Part shown: positions 1-8,152 of the stretch, one piece after another
Layout of the letters: the number at the start of each line of letters is the position of its first letter
Position numbering within the stretch: the first letter of the stretch is position 1
Origin: Lachnospiraceae bacterium
Lineage (GTDB): Bacteria > Bacillota > Clostridia > Lachnospirales > Lachnospiraceae
Length of the DNA: 34,601 bases
Direction: 5' to 3'
Assembly (NCBI GenBank): GCA_900770345.1
Contig: CAAGKF010000316.1
Span: forward strand, 1 to 34,601
Made by a program: the position numbers and the translations under genes
The notes under the pieces: model-generated
The model's database searches: none
What the model saw: the letters and a program-made list of their open reading frames with translations, nothing else
What the model was told of the DNA's origin: nothing

Positions 1-497
1 CCTGCCTTTACACGCTCCTCATTTACCAGCTCCGCAATCCGTTCCGCCAGTTCATCCGGATCAATATCGCAGTACGCTTCCGCTCCATCTCCGGGTGCGG
101 GCTGAACTGCAATCCCTGTATTCCTGTCTTTTCCGATCGACTGCATCAGCCGGTAATCCTCCTCAGTTACAGCAAAGGTGGCGATCACCTCCATACTGTC
201 ATCGGCCTGCTGCCGCTTCTGTACGACTCCGTTTTCCACCCAGGCTCCGTATTCATTGACCTGATAGCCGTCAGGAGTGACCGTATCCTTCAATAAATAT
301 CCTTCCGCATCAAAACAATAGCATTCCGCAGGCACATCTCCGCTGCTGATCCACTGCCAGCATCCGGCAGGATAGCTTCCGTCTTCTCTCTGCCACCACT
401 CTCCCCTGGGGGTATAGACCCATCTTCCCGCCCCATATACCGGAGAAGCCGCAGCTATGACAAGAGCCGCAGTTATTACACTTATCCTCTTTAACAT
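1..497 (-). CDS. Secreted cell-wall-binding repeat protein with CAP domain, C-terminus cut off
   Basis: The visible 165 residues start with a signal peptide (basic MLKRIS, hydrophobic core, cleavage probably near VYGAG). Next come one to two aromatic- and glycine-rich segments (GRWVYTPRGEWWQ, CYCFDAEGYLL, DGYQVNEYGAW) of the choline/cell-wall-binding repeat type. The sequence then reaches ELVNEERVKAG, which looks like the first helix of a CAP/SCP domain (N-x-x-R). The protein is therefore probably exported and held on the cell wall through the repeats; the CAP domain's activity is unknown. The start at 497 is chosen because AGGAG lies 9 bases upstream; an in-frame ATG at 518 has no ribosome binding site. 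The gene runs off the left edge, so its full length and catalytic or binding residues cannot be judged. Confidence 0.75.
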   Translation of the reverse strand, partial: MLKRISVITAALVIAAASPVYGAGRWVYTPRGEWWQREDGSYPAGCWQWISSGDVPAECYCFDAEGYLLKDTVTPDGYQVNEYGAWVENGVVQKRQQADDSMEVIATFAVTEEDYRLMQSIGKDRNTGIAVQPAPGDGAEAYCDIDPDELAERIAELVNEERVKA

Positions 498-693
498 CCC
501 ATAATTCTCCTTTTTCATTCTTTGTAACTGTACTGAACCGTTACATTTGTTTTTTATCCCTTCTGTCCGCTTCGGCAAATAATTACAAATTCCCTATCAT
601 CAGTTGTCAATGTGCAGATTCTGTTGTGCAAATCAAGTGAATTCGGCCTGATACAGGCCAATCAATAAAAAAGATTGATATGATAAGATTAAT

Positions 694-711
694 GCATGAA
701 GAACTTCATGC
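694..711. promoter_or_regulatory. Palindrome GCATGAAG-AA-CTTCATGC, candidate operator
   Basis: Perfect inverted repeat with 8-base arms and a 2-base centre. It lies directly at the predicted transcription start of the cell-wall protein promoter (-35 at 744-749, -10 at 720-725), a typical place for a repressor site. The regulator is not identifiable from the window. Confidence 0.4.
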
Positions 712-719
712 GTGATTTA

Positions 720-749
720 AGAATATCATATTACATATTTAAATGTCAA
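720..749 (-). promoter_or_regulatory. Putative sigma-A promoter of the cell-wall protein gene
   Basis: On the minus strand TTGACA (744-749) is followed, after 18 bases, by TATTCT (720-725). The -35 is consensus and the -10 matches 4 of 6. The transcript would have a leader of about 215 nt. The leader contains small inverted repeats (GGCCTG-3-CAGGCC at 645-659; TGTAAC-11-GTTACA at 523-545) but no terminator. The rest of the gene-free stretch 498-885 is AT-rich and I see no coding signal in it. Confidence 0.5.
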
Positions 750-785
750 TATATATTTTATTTAAATTTTGTAATTTGTTCTCTC

Positions 786-828
786 AAAGAAAAGCGCGGC
801 CGCATCCCGATGGGAATGCTGTCACGCC
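786..828 (-). terminator. Putative terminator after kdpE
   Basis: On the minus strand a GCATTCC/GGGATGC stem (802-819) is flanked by a possible outer GCG/CGC pairing and followed by GCTTTTCTTT. It lies about 60 bases past the kdpE stop. The stem is short and the U-tract imperfect, so the call is moderate. Confidence 0.45.
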
Positions 829-885
829 TCTTTCGCCAATTTCACTTTTCCTGCAGCCTCTGAAAACAGCAGGCCTTTCCTTTTC

Positions 886-1584
886 TTACTCCACTTTCAG
901 CATCCGGTAACCGACGCCGATATGGGTCTGGATATACTGGGGGGAATCGGGCGCGCTTTCCAGCTTTTTGCGGAGAGTCGCCATAAATACCCTGAGAGAA
1001 GCCACATCATTATCCCAGTTGCTTCCCCATATATTGGTGGTGATATATTTGTGGGTCAGCACCTTTCCCACGTTCTGAGCCAGAAGACAGAGAAGCTTGT
1101 ATTCGATCGGGGTCAGGTGAAGCTCCTTCTCTGCCAGAAAGGCACAGCCTGCGGCATAGTCAATGCGCAGCTGTCCGTTGACAAATTCCGATGAAGGGGG
1201 AATCTCCCTCTGCATATAAGCCAGCCGGCGCTGAGTCACACGAAGTCTGGCCAGCAGCTCCTCCACAGAGAAGGGTTTTGTCAGATAATCATCTGCCCCC
1301 GCGTCCAGAGCGTCAATCTTGTCCGTATCCTCACTGCGCGCACTGATGACAATAATGGGGAGATTGGACCAGGTACGGATTTTGCGGATCACCTCCACGC
1401 CGTCCATATCCGGAAGTCCCAGGTCCAGAAGAACAATATCCGGATTGTGGGAGGAAGTCTCCATTATGGCATTCTCCCCGTTCTCAGCAGATAAAAAACG
1501 GTAATCATGAGCTTTCAGCGTAGTGGTGATCAGATTGCGCACCGGCGTATCATCCTCCACCACCAGGATCAATGGTTTATTCAT
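886..1584 (-). CDS. kdpE: KdpE response regulator (OmpR/PhoB type)
   Basis: 232-residue DNA-binding response regulator, the partner of the sensor kinase KdpD. The receiver domain (about 1-115) begins LILVVEDD, has the phospho-acceptor in IVLLDLGLPDMDG and the conserved lysine in YLTKPF. A winged-helix output domain fills about 130-232 (LTPIEYKLLCLLAQNVGKVLTH, ending GVGYRM). The start at 1584 is preceded by AGGAGG with 8 bases spacing; the frame stays open further upstream but that part overlaps kdpD and is not plausible. It overlaps the kdpD stop by 8 bases, so the two are translationally coupled. In E. coli KdpE activates kdpFABC. Here the nearest potassium genes are ktrB and ktrA in the same operon, so autoregulation of this operon is a reasonable inference. 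Confidence 0.93.
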   Translation of the reverse strand: MNKPLILVVEDDTPVRNLITTTLKAHDYRFLSAENGENAIMETSSHNPDIVLLDLGLPDMDGVEVIRKIRTWSNLPIIVISARSEDTDKIDALDAGADDYLTKPFSVEELLARLRVTQRRLAYMQREIPPSSEFVNGQLRIDYAAGCAFLAEKELHLTPIEYKLLCLLAQNVGKVLTHKYITTNIWGSNWDNDVASLRVFMATLRKKLESAPDSPQYIQTHIGVGYRMLKVE

Positions 1585-4312
1585 AAAAGGGCACCTCCTT
1601 GGCCGGCAATGTAAATGTAAAAACAGTTCCATGAGGCTCATTATCCCGGACAGATATGCTGCCTCCATGGGCATTGATAATAGATTTGCACAGGAAAAGC
1701 CCCAGCCCCAGGCTCCTGCGGCTGTCAGCGATCTTATTGGCCCCGCTGAAAAACATATCAAAGATCCGCGGCTTCAGTTCGTCCGATATGCCGGGGCCGT
1801 CATCGCTGATCGTGACAGCCACCTCATCACGGCTGTGCTCCGTCCGGATCCGTATGTGGGATCCCCTGGGCGTATATTTTACTGCATTATCTACAATATT
1901 GATAATGACCTGAACGATCAGCTTGGCATCGATCTGTGCCAGGATCAGGTCGCTGCTGCTCTCTACTGTGATCTGATGCTCACTGCTTTTCCGGCTCACA
2001 TGCTGCAGGGCTTCCGCGATCACGTCATCCATCAGCTCCGCCGCAAGATGCAGATGCATGCGTCCGTCCTCCAGCCGTGTCACCGACAGAAGATTCTCCA
2101 CCAGATTGATCAGCCACATGGAATCATCATAAATATCCATGTATATCTGCCTCTTTGTAGCATCATCAAAGTCTCCTCCGCTGGAAAGAAGATTGCTGGC
2201 ATTTCCTGAAATGGAGGTCAGCGGCGTACGGAGATCATGGGAAATGGCACGGAGAAGATTGGCTCTCAGCTGCTCATTCTGTGCCAGAATAGCCGCCTCC
2301 TCCTTCTCCCGCATGTTCTTTTCATTTTCCAGCGCAAGGGCACATTCTCCGAGAATAGACAGAAGAACACTGTTTTCAAATACATCCAGAGGCATCTGGC
2401 CTGTCACGATACCGATCACTCCGTACACATTGCTGTTTACACGGATTGCGTAATAAAGACATCTGGCATTGGACATGGTATCTGTGGTGGCTCCTGCGTG
2501 CTTATTATTTTTAAACACCCAGTCTGCCACCGCCTTTTCCTCCCCTGAAGTACATTCTTTATCCTGTACCTCCTCTCCGGCCGGAAAAATATGAGGTTCA
2601 CTCAGCTTTTTCTCCGCCGGGGAGGAAATGCGGGACTCGCCCGTTTCCTCCTCTGCGGCTGTGTAGACAACGATATCTCTGCCCAGAAGCTTGATCAGCT
2701 GACGTGCCATGGAGTTAATGATCGCATCCTTCCCCTCTGCCTGCTGAAGAAGCTGATTGGTATCAAACAGGATCTTTGTCCTGTATGCCGCCCGAGCCGA
2801 CTGTCTGGCCTGACTTTTCAGCTTTCCTGCCAGTGTTCCGGTGATAAAGGCTGCCAGAAACATTACCAGAAAGGTAACCGGATATCCCTTCTCGTAGGCC
2901 CGCAGTGTATAGCGCGGAACCGTAAAGAGGAAATTGAATACCAGCACACTGACAATGGAGGAGATCAGACTGTATATTTTATAGGTCGTGGCAATGGCGA
3001 TGATCAGAACCGCCAGAATATAAACCGTAATAATATTTGCCTCGGTAAATCCCAGGTTGGAGAAAGCCATACCGATAGCCGTAGCCAGAAGCAGAATGGC
3101 AATGCTCTTTCCCGTATCAGCCAGAGAAAGACGGAACGCATCCTTTCTCTTCTCTTTTCCTCCATGATAAACCCCATTCACGGAAGAATCCGGAATAATG
3201 TGAATATCCAGATTAGGCGCATTGACAATCAGCTTTTCCGTCAGCGTAGGCTTGCTGAAGAAATGGCGCCGGGTGGCTGTACTGCGGCCGATCACGATTT
3301 TTGACACGCCGGACAGCCGTGCAAATTCAGCGATCTGATAAGGCACATCATCCCCCTGGACTGTTTCGATCTTCGCTCCCAGCTGTCCGGCCAGCTGTAT
3401 ATTGGCCCGCAGCCGCTTTTTGTCCTCTTCACTGGCCGCTCCAAAATCCGGCGTCTCCACAAAGAGCGCAGTAAAAACACCGCGGAACGCAGCTGCCATG
3501 CGGGCCGCCGTGCGGATGATCTTTGCATTGGAAGGAGCTGAAGAAAGGCAGACCAGAATATGCTCATCCGTATGGTAATCCCCTTTTCTCCCGCTCTCTG
3601 CTCTTTCTGTCAGCAGATTCACACGGTCAGCACAGCGGCGCAGAGCAATCTCTCTCAATGCGGTAAACTTTTCTAACGTAAAAATAAGCGATCTTTCTCC
3701 GTTCTGCTCCCCGAAGGATATCTTTCCTCCCTGAATGCGTTCCATCAGCTCCCGGGGCTCTATATCCACCAGCTCAACCTGATCTGCCTCATCAAAAACA
3801 GAATCCGGAATCCGCTCTCTGACCACACAGCCGGTAACGGCGGTCACCTTATCGTTCAGGCTCTCAATATTTTCCACATCTACGGTGGTATACACATTGA
3901 TCCCGTTTTTCAGAAGCTCCTCCACATCCTGACAGCGCCTGGTATGGCGGCAGCCCTCTCCGTTGATATGGGCCAGTTCATCCGCCAGTACCAGCTGCGG
4001 TCTGCGCGCAAGCACTCCATCCAGATCGATCTCCTTCTGCAGCCTTCCGTCCTTAAAAAACTCCCGTTCAGGTACAATGTCAAAGCCCTGCAACAGAGCG
4101 GCGATCTCCGGGCGTCCATGGGACTCCACGCAGCCCACTGCCACATCGATTCCCTTTTTCCGGGCATCCTGCGCAGCCTTCAGCATGGCATAGGTCTTTC
4201 CCGTTCCGATCCCGTATCCAAAAAATATTTTCAGCTGTCCCCTTTGCTGTGTCCGACCCTCCTGACAAGCCGCTCCGTGCAGCGATTTCGGCGTCTCTGA
4301 CTGCTGTCCCAT
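1577..4312 (-). CDS. kdpD: KdpD sensor histidine kinase
   Basis: 911-residue membrane sensor kinase, close to the 894 residues of E. coli KdpD. The cytoplasmic KdpD domain has a Walker-A-like GYGIGTGKT (residues 32-40) and the family motif DELAHINGEG followed by RHTRRCQDVEELL. A universal-stress-protein-like domain follows (about 250-370), then a cluster of four membrane segments (about 400-500), a GAF-like region, the HisKA box with the phospho-histidine in ISHDLRTPLT (His692), and the ATPase domain (NIVDNAVKYTP, DDGPGI, SLGLGLFLCKS). The Walker motif reads GYGIGTGKT where E. coli has GAAPGVGKT, so the lysine and threonine are kept. The start at 4312 has GGGAGG 6 bases upstream. The 5' end overlaps the upstream small gene by 82 bases. 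No kdpFABC lies in the window; the operon begins with ktrB-ktrA. Confidence 0.95.
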   Translation of the reverse strand: MGQQSETPKSLHGAACQEGRTQQRGQLKIFFGYGIGTGKTYAMLKAAQDARKKGIDVAVGCVESHGRPEIAALLQGFDIVPEREFFKDGRLQKEIDLDGVLARRPQLVLADELAHINGEGCRHTRRCQDVEELLKNGINVYTTVDVENIESLNDKVTAVTGCVVRERIPDSVFDEADQVELVDIEPRELMERIQGGKISFGEQNGERSLIFTLEKFTALREIALRRCADRVNLLTERAESGRKGDYHTDEHILVCLSSAPSNAKIIRTAARMAAAFRGVFTALFVETPDFGAASEEDKKRLRANIQLAGQLGAKIETVQGDDVPYQIAEFARLSGVSKIVIGRSTATRRHFFSKPTLTEKLIVNAPNLDIHIIPDSSVNGVYHGGKEKRKDAFRLSLADTGKSIAILLLATAIGMAFSNLGFTEANIITVYILAVLIIAIATTYKIYSLISSIVSVLVFNFLFTVPRYTLRAYEKGYPVTFLVMFLAAFITGTLAGKLKSQARQSARAAYRTKILFDTNQLLQQAEGKDAIINSMARQLIKLLGRDIVVYTAAEEETGESRISSPAEKKLSEPHIFPAGEEVQDKECTSGEEKAVADWVFKNNKHAGATTDTMSNARCLYYAIRVNSNVYGVIGIVTGQMPLDVFENSVLLSILGECALALENEKNMREKEEAAILAQNEQLRANLLRAISHDLRTPLTSISGNASNLLSSGGDFDDATKRQIYMDIYDDSMWLINLVENLLSVTRLEDGRMHLHLAAELMDDVIAEALQHVSRKSSEHQITVESSSDLILAQIDAKLIVQVIINIVDNAVKYTPRGSHIRIRTEHSRDEVAVTISDDGPGISDELKPRIFDMFFSGANKIADSRRSLGLGLFLCKSIINAHGGSISVRDNEPHGTVFTFTLPAKEVPFYE

Positions 4313-4521
4313 GACGACCCTCCCAATACCTGATTTCTTAACAGTATATCATCTGCCGCGGCTTTTTTCCATGCTTCCTCATCAGATTCTTCCTGTTCCT
4401 CTTCCTGCAGGTTTTCAGAGATCTGACAGCTGGTTTCAAGAAAATGATCCAGCTTTCCTGTCAGATGATATCCCAGAAATCCCAATGCCGCAAATACGGC
4501 TATTAAAAACAGCAGCGTCAT
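4231..4521 (-). CDS. Small single-pass membrane protein between ktrA and kdpD
   Basis: 96 residues. One hydrophobic segment lies at the very N-terminus (about 2-21), then an amphipathic stretch, an acidic run (EEEQEESDEEAW, about 40-51) and a basic tail. I recognise no family. The start at 4521 is supported by GGGGGTG a few bases upstream. The last 82 bases overlap kdpD in another frame, and the basic, arginine-rich tail falls in that overlap, so the tail composition may be set by the kdpD frame. Its position between a potassium channel regulator and a potassium sensor suggests a small accessory or regulatory subunit, but this is inference from context only. A random open frame is possible, though the ribosome binding site and membrane helix argue against it. 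Confidence 0.6.
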   Translation of the reverse strand: MTLLFLIAVFAALGFLGYHLTGKLDHFLETSCQISENLQEEEQEESDEEAWKKAAADDILLRNQVLGGSSWDSSQRRRNRCTERLVRRVGHSKGDS

Positions 4522-4562
4522 AATTTCACCCCCACAAAATCCTTATCTTCGCACAATGTCAT

Positions 4563-5210
4563 TTAAATGTGAAAGCACTTCTGTATATCGCGGTGGCTTC
4601 CCAGCACAAGTATGGTACCTGTTTTGGGAAGGATCGTATCCGGCGAGATCGTCAGGTTCATTGCCTTATCCTGTTTTAAGGCCATAATGTTGATGTTGTA
4701 TTTGCGCCGGATATCCAGCATGCCGATGCTTCTTCCCTGCCATGTTTCCGGAATGGATATCTCAAAAATAGCGTGATCCTTATCCAGTTCAATGTAATCC
4801 AGGATATGGTCTGCACTGTAACGGATCGCCGTCCAGGTAGCCAGCTGTTTTTCCGGATAAACTACCTCATCTGCTCCGTTCCGCAAAAGGAATTTAGCGT
4901 GTACATCCCTAGCTGCCCGGGAAACTACCATTCTGGCTCCCAGCTCCTTTAAAAGGGAAGTAGTTTCCAGAGAGCTCTGAAAATTATCCCCGATGGCAAC
5001 GATGCAGACATCAAAATTGCGCACACCCAGAGATACCATAAATTCCCTGTTGGTGCTGTCACCGATCTGCGCATTTGTAACATAGGGAAGAACCGCATCC
5101 ACCCGGTCCTCCTGTTTATCAACCGCCATCACCTGATGATTCAGTTCGTTCAGCTTCTGGGCAACATGGCGCCCGAACCTTCCTAATCCTACCAGCAATA
5201 TTGATTTCAT
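4563..5210 (-). CDS. ktrA: KtrA/TrkA-type RCK regulatory subunit
   Basis: 215-residue cytoplasmic gating subunit of a potassium uptake channel. It has an RCK_N Rossmann domain (LLVGLGRFGRHVA near the start, then AVDKQEDRVD and the GDSTN motif) that binds a nucleotide, and an RCK_C domain from about 135 (FEISIPETWQGRSIGMLDIRRKYNINIMA). It should form a ring under the KtrB channel dimer. The start at 5210 is preferred over 5216 because AAGGAG then sits 7 bases away; for 5216 it would be almost adjacent. It lies 13 bases after the ktrB stop. It could equally be named TrkA; a single RCK pair of this length fits Ktr better than the two-domain E. coli TrkA. Confidence 0.9.
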   Translation of the reverse strand: MKSILLVGLGRFGRHVAQKLNELNHQVMAVDKQEDRVDAVLPYVTNAQIGDSTNREFMVSLGVRNFDVCIVAIGDNFQSSLETTSLLKELGARMVVSRAARDVHAKFLLRNGADEVVYPEKQLATWTAIRYSADHILDYIELDKDHAIFEISIPETWQGRSIGMLDIRRKYNINIMALKQDKAMNLTISPDTILPKTGTILVLGSHRDIQKCFHI

Positions 5211-5223
5211 ACGCACATTCTCC

Positions 5224-6588
5224 TTATCCCACGGTTATTTTTTCCTGCGGCAGCTTTGAGACTCTTCTGTGTCCATTGGACAAAGCCGCAAATACAAGGG
5301 TCATGCCGCCAACCCTGCCGAAAAACATCAGCAATATCAGAATAAATCTTGACACGGACCCAAGCCCCGGAGTAAGTCCGAGGGTCAGTCCCACCGTACC
5401 GATGGCGGAAGCTGCTTCAAAAAAACAGGGAAGAACAGGAAGCTCCTCCATAATGCTGATGGCAATTCCTCCGCCGAGAAGAAGCACAAGATACATCAGC
5501 AGAATTGCCGCAGCCTGCCGGATCGTTTCTCCCTCAATGCGCCGTCCAAAGCTCTCAGCACATTCACGCCTGCGGAATACCGCCAGAGCGGAAAACAGAA
5601 GAACCGCCGCTGTGGTGGTCTTCATACCTCCCGCTGTGGATCCCGGCGAACCGCCGATCAGCATCAAAACAATGGTAATTGTCTGTCCTGCTTCCGTCAG
5701 AGACGACAGATCCGCTGTATTAAAACCGGCTGTTCTGGGTGTCACTGCCTGAAAGAGGGACATCCACAGCTTCTGAGACAGCGGTATCTCATTCCAGACC
5801 GGCCGTGAAAATTCAAAAAACAGAAAATAAAGGGTGGGGAACAGGATCAGGACACCTGTCACCGTAAGGATGACCTTGCTCTGCATCCGGTATTTTTTCC
5901 AGTGCCAGCGCTGATTTTTTATATCATCCCAGGTAAGAAATCCGATGCCTCCCACAATGATCAGAAGCATGACCGCCGTATTGATCACCGGCTGACCCGC
6001 AAAGGATGTGAGAGAAGAATACTGCTGCCTTACTCCCATCAGATCAAAACCTGCATTGCAGAAAGCCGAAACAGAATGAAACAGGGAATACCACAGACCT
6101 CCGGGAAGGCCAAATTCCCGGAAAAATACGGGAAACATCACTGCCGCTCCCAGGAGCTCAATACAGAAGGTGACCTTCAGTATAAATTCCGTCAGTCTGA
6201 CGATTCCGCCCACTTTGGGGGCCGCGATCGCCTCCTGCATGGTGCTGCGCTGCATCAGACCGATCTTGCGCCCCGAGATCCTGGCAATGGAAACCGCCAC
6301 GGTCACTACTCCCATTCCTCCGATCTGTATCATAAGAAGGATCACACCCTGACCAAAGGCGGACCAGTAGGTAGCTGTATCATGTACCACCAGCCCCGTA
6401 ACACAGACGGCAGAGGTGGCTGTGAAAAGAGCATCCATAAAGGGAGCCCCCGCTCCGTCCTTTGTGGATACCGGCAGAGTCAGCAGGCAGCTGCCTGCTA
6501 TGATAACCATTAAGAAACCAAGTATAATGATCTGGAATGAAGATAAATGCCTGCCTCTGTCCTTTCCAAACATTCCCCGTACCTGCAC
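5224..6588 (-). CDS. ktrB: KtrB/TrkH-type potassium channel subunit
   Basis: About 454 residues, with the four repeated membrane-pore-membrane units of the SKT superfamily. The four selectivity-filter regions are visible: TSAVCVTGL, SAFCNAGFD, TPRTAGFNT and SAIGTVGLTLGLTP, each with the conserved glycine. It passes potassium (in relatives also driven by sodium or protons) through the membrane under control of KtrA. The first possible start is GTG at 6588; ATG at 6573 (MFGKD) is an alternative, and neither has a textbook ribosome binding site. It is the first gene of the ktrB-ktrA-small gene-kdpD-kdpE unit. The 175 bases upstream hold the terminator of nfnB and AT-rich sequence; I found no convincing c-di-AMP riboswitch. 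Confidence 0.93.
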   Translation of the reverse strand: MQVRGMFGKDRGRHLSSFQIIILGFLMVIIAGSCLLTLPVSTKDGAGAPFMDALFTATSAVCVTGLVVHDTATYWSAFGQGVILLMIQIGGMGVVTVAVSIARISGRKIGLMQRSTMQEAIAAPKVGGIVRLTEFILKVTFCIELLGAAVMFPVFFREFGLPGGLWYSLFHSVSAFCNAGFDLMGVRQQYSSLTSFAGQPVINTAVMLLIIVGGIGFLTWDDIKNQRWHWKKYRMQSKVILTVTGVLILFPTLYFLFFEFSRPVWNEIPLSQKLWMSLFQAVTPRTAGFNTADLSSLTEAGQTITIVLMLIGGSPGSTAGGMKTTTAAVLLFSALAVFRRRECAESFGRRIEGETIRQAAAILLMYLVLLLGGGIAISIMEELPVLPCFFEAASAIGTVGLTLGLTPGLGSVSRFILILLMFFGRVGGMTLVFAALSNGHRRVSKLPQEKITVG

Positions 6589-6667
6589 TTTCTTTATAAT
6601 TGTTACATTTATTGTCGCGCAAATTGTATAAATTAGGTGTAAGGATATTTTTTACCGTATTAAGAAG

Positions 6668-6738
6668 AAATAAAGACAAAATAAAGATAAAATAAAGACA
6701 AAAAGACGCCTCAAAGCAGCAAAAGCTCTGAGACGTCT
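6668..6738 (-). terminator. Strong intrinsic terminator after nfnB with a tandem-repeated U-rich tail
   Basis: On the minus strand the arms AGACGTCTCAGAGC and GCTTTGAGGCGTCT (6704-6738) form a long stem, followed at once by TTTTTG. The tail then continues as three tandem 11-base units TGTCTTTATTT / TATCTTTATTT / TGTCTTTATTT (6668-6700). The hairpin closes the nfnAB unit and separates it from ktrB. Confidence 0.9.
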
Positions 6739-6763
6739 CTTTCAGAAACATAATTATTTACAT

Positions 6764-8152
6764 TTACTTATTTCCCTGCAGATATTCATCAATGCCCTTT
6801 GCGCCTGCACGTCCTGCCTCCATGGCAAGGATAACGGTAGCTGCGCCGGTTACGGCATCGCCGCCGGCGTACACGCCTTCCTTGGTGGTCTTGCCGTTGT
6901 GCTCATCGGCGATGATGCATTTCCACTTGTTGGTCTCCAGCCCTTCTGTAGTGGAGGAGATCAGCGGATTCGGAGAGGTTCCCAAAGACATGATAACCGT
7001 ATCCACGTCAATGGTATAATCAGAGCCCGGAACCTCAACCGGTCTGCGGCGTCCGGAAGCATCCGGCTCGCCTAACTCCATTCTGCGGACAACCATGCCG
7101 GTTACCCAGTCATTCTCATCGGTAAGGATCTCCACAGGATTGGTAAGAAGGTTGAAGATCACGCCCTCTTCCTTGGCATGATGCACTTCCTCCACACGTG
7201 CGGGAAGCTCTGCTTCACTTCTTCTGTAAACAATGTGTACCTCTGCTCCCAGACGCAGCGCTGTTCTGGCAGCATCCATTGCCACGTTTCCTCCGCCTAC
7301 AACGGCTACCTTCTTTCCTAAGAAGATCGGAGTGTCATAATCATCGCGGAAAGCCTTCATCAGGTTGCTTCTGGTCAGATACTCATTGGCGGAGAATACA
7401 CCGTTGGCATTCTCGCCCGGAATTCCCATAAATTTAGGAAGTCCTGCACCGGAACCGATAAATACGGCTTTAAAGCCTTCCTCCTCCATCAGCTCATCAA
7501 TGGTAACGGACTTGCCGATGATAACGTTGGTCTCGATCTTAACGCCCAGCTTCTTCACATTTTCAATCTCGGGACGTACAACCCTCAGCTTGGGAAGACG
7601 GAACTCCGGAATACCGTATGTAAGAACGCCGCCCGGCTCATGAAGAGCCTCAAAAATCGTAACTTCATAGCCCATCTTTGCCAGATCCCCGGCACAGGTC
7701 AGACCGGAAGGACCGGAACCGATGACAGCTACCTTGATGCCGTTGGTCTTCTCGGGCTTTGCCGGCTCAATGCCGTTCTCTCTGGACCAGTCAGCAACAA
7801 AACGCTCCAACTTGCCGATGGAAACAGCCTCGCCCTTGATGCCGCGGATACATTTTCCTTCACACTGGCTCTCCTGAGGGCATACACGTCCGCAGACAGC
7901 GGGCAGCGCGCTGGACTCAGCGATGGTTGCGGCAGCGTCAGCAAATTTTCCTTCCTTCACTTCGGAAATAAACTTGGGAATATTGATGGATACAGGACAG
8001 CCCTTTACACACTGTGCATTCTTGCAGTTTAAGCAGCGTCCGGCTTCCTCCTGTGCTTCTTCTTTATTATATCCAAGGCAGACCTCCTCAAAATTGGTTG
8101 CTCTTACCTTTGGCTCCTGCTCTCTTACGGGTACTTTCTTTAATACGTCCAT
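6764..8152 (-). CDS. nfnB: NfnB, large subunit of NADH-dependent ferredoxin:NADP+ oxidoreductase (GltD-like)
   Basis: 462-residue flavoprotein. The N-terminal cysteine block (C40, C43, C48, C52, and a second group in CGRVCPQESQCEGKC) binds the two [4Fe-4S] clusters. An FAD-binding GSGPSGLTCAGDLAKMG segment and an NADP-binding GGGNVAMDAARTALRLGAEVH segment follow. Alone it would be called glutamate synthase small subunit, but the directly coupled upstream partner is the NfnA type and no glutamate synthase large subunit is present. NfnAB confurcates NADH and reduced ferredoxin to make NADPH from NADP+, which supplies biosynthesis in anaerobes. The start ATG overlaps the nfnA stop (TAATG). Confidence 0.9.
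   Translation of the reverse strand: MDVLKKVPVREQEPKVRATNFEEVCLGYNKEEAQEEAGRCLNCKNAQCVKGCPVSINIPKFISEVKEGKFADAAATIAESSALPAVCGRVCPQESQCEGKCIRGIKGEAVSIGKLERFVADWSRENGIEPAKPEKTNGIKVAVIGSGPSGLTCAGDLAKMGYEVTIFEALHEPGGVLTYGIPEFRLPKLRVVRPEIENVKKLGVKIETNVIIGKSVTIDELMEEEGFKAVFIGSGAGLPKFMGIPGENANGVFSANEYLTRSNLMKAFRDDYDTPIFLGKKVAVVGGGNVAMDAARTALRLGAEVHIVYRRSEAELPARVEEVHHAKEEGVIFNLLTNPVEILTDENDWVTGMVVRRMELGEPDASGRRRPVEVPGSDYTIDVDTVIMSLGTSPNPLISSTTEGLETNKWKCIIADEHNGKTTKEGVYAGGDAVTGAATVILAMEAGRAGAKGIDEYLQGNK

Noticed and set aside
6589..6667. c-di-AMP (ydaO-type) riboswitch before ktrB
   Set aside because: The space after the nfnB terminator tail is only about 80 bases and shows no matching conserved elements.
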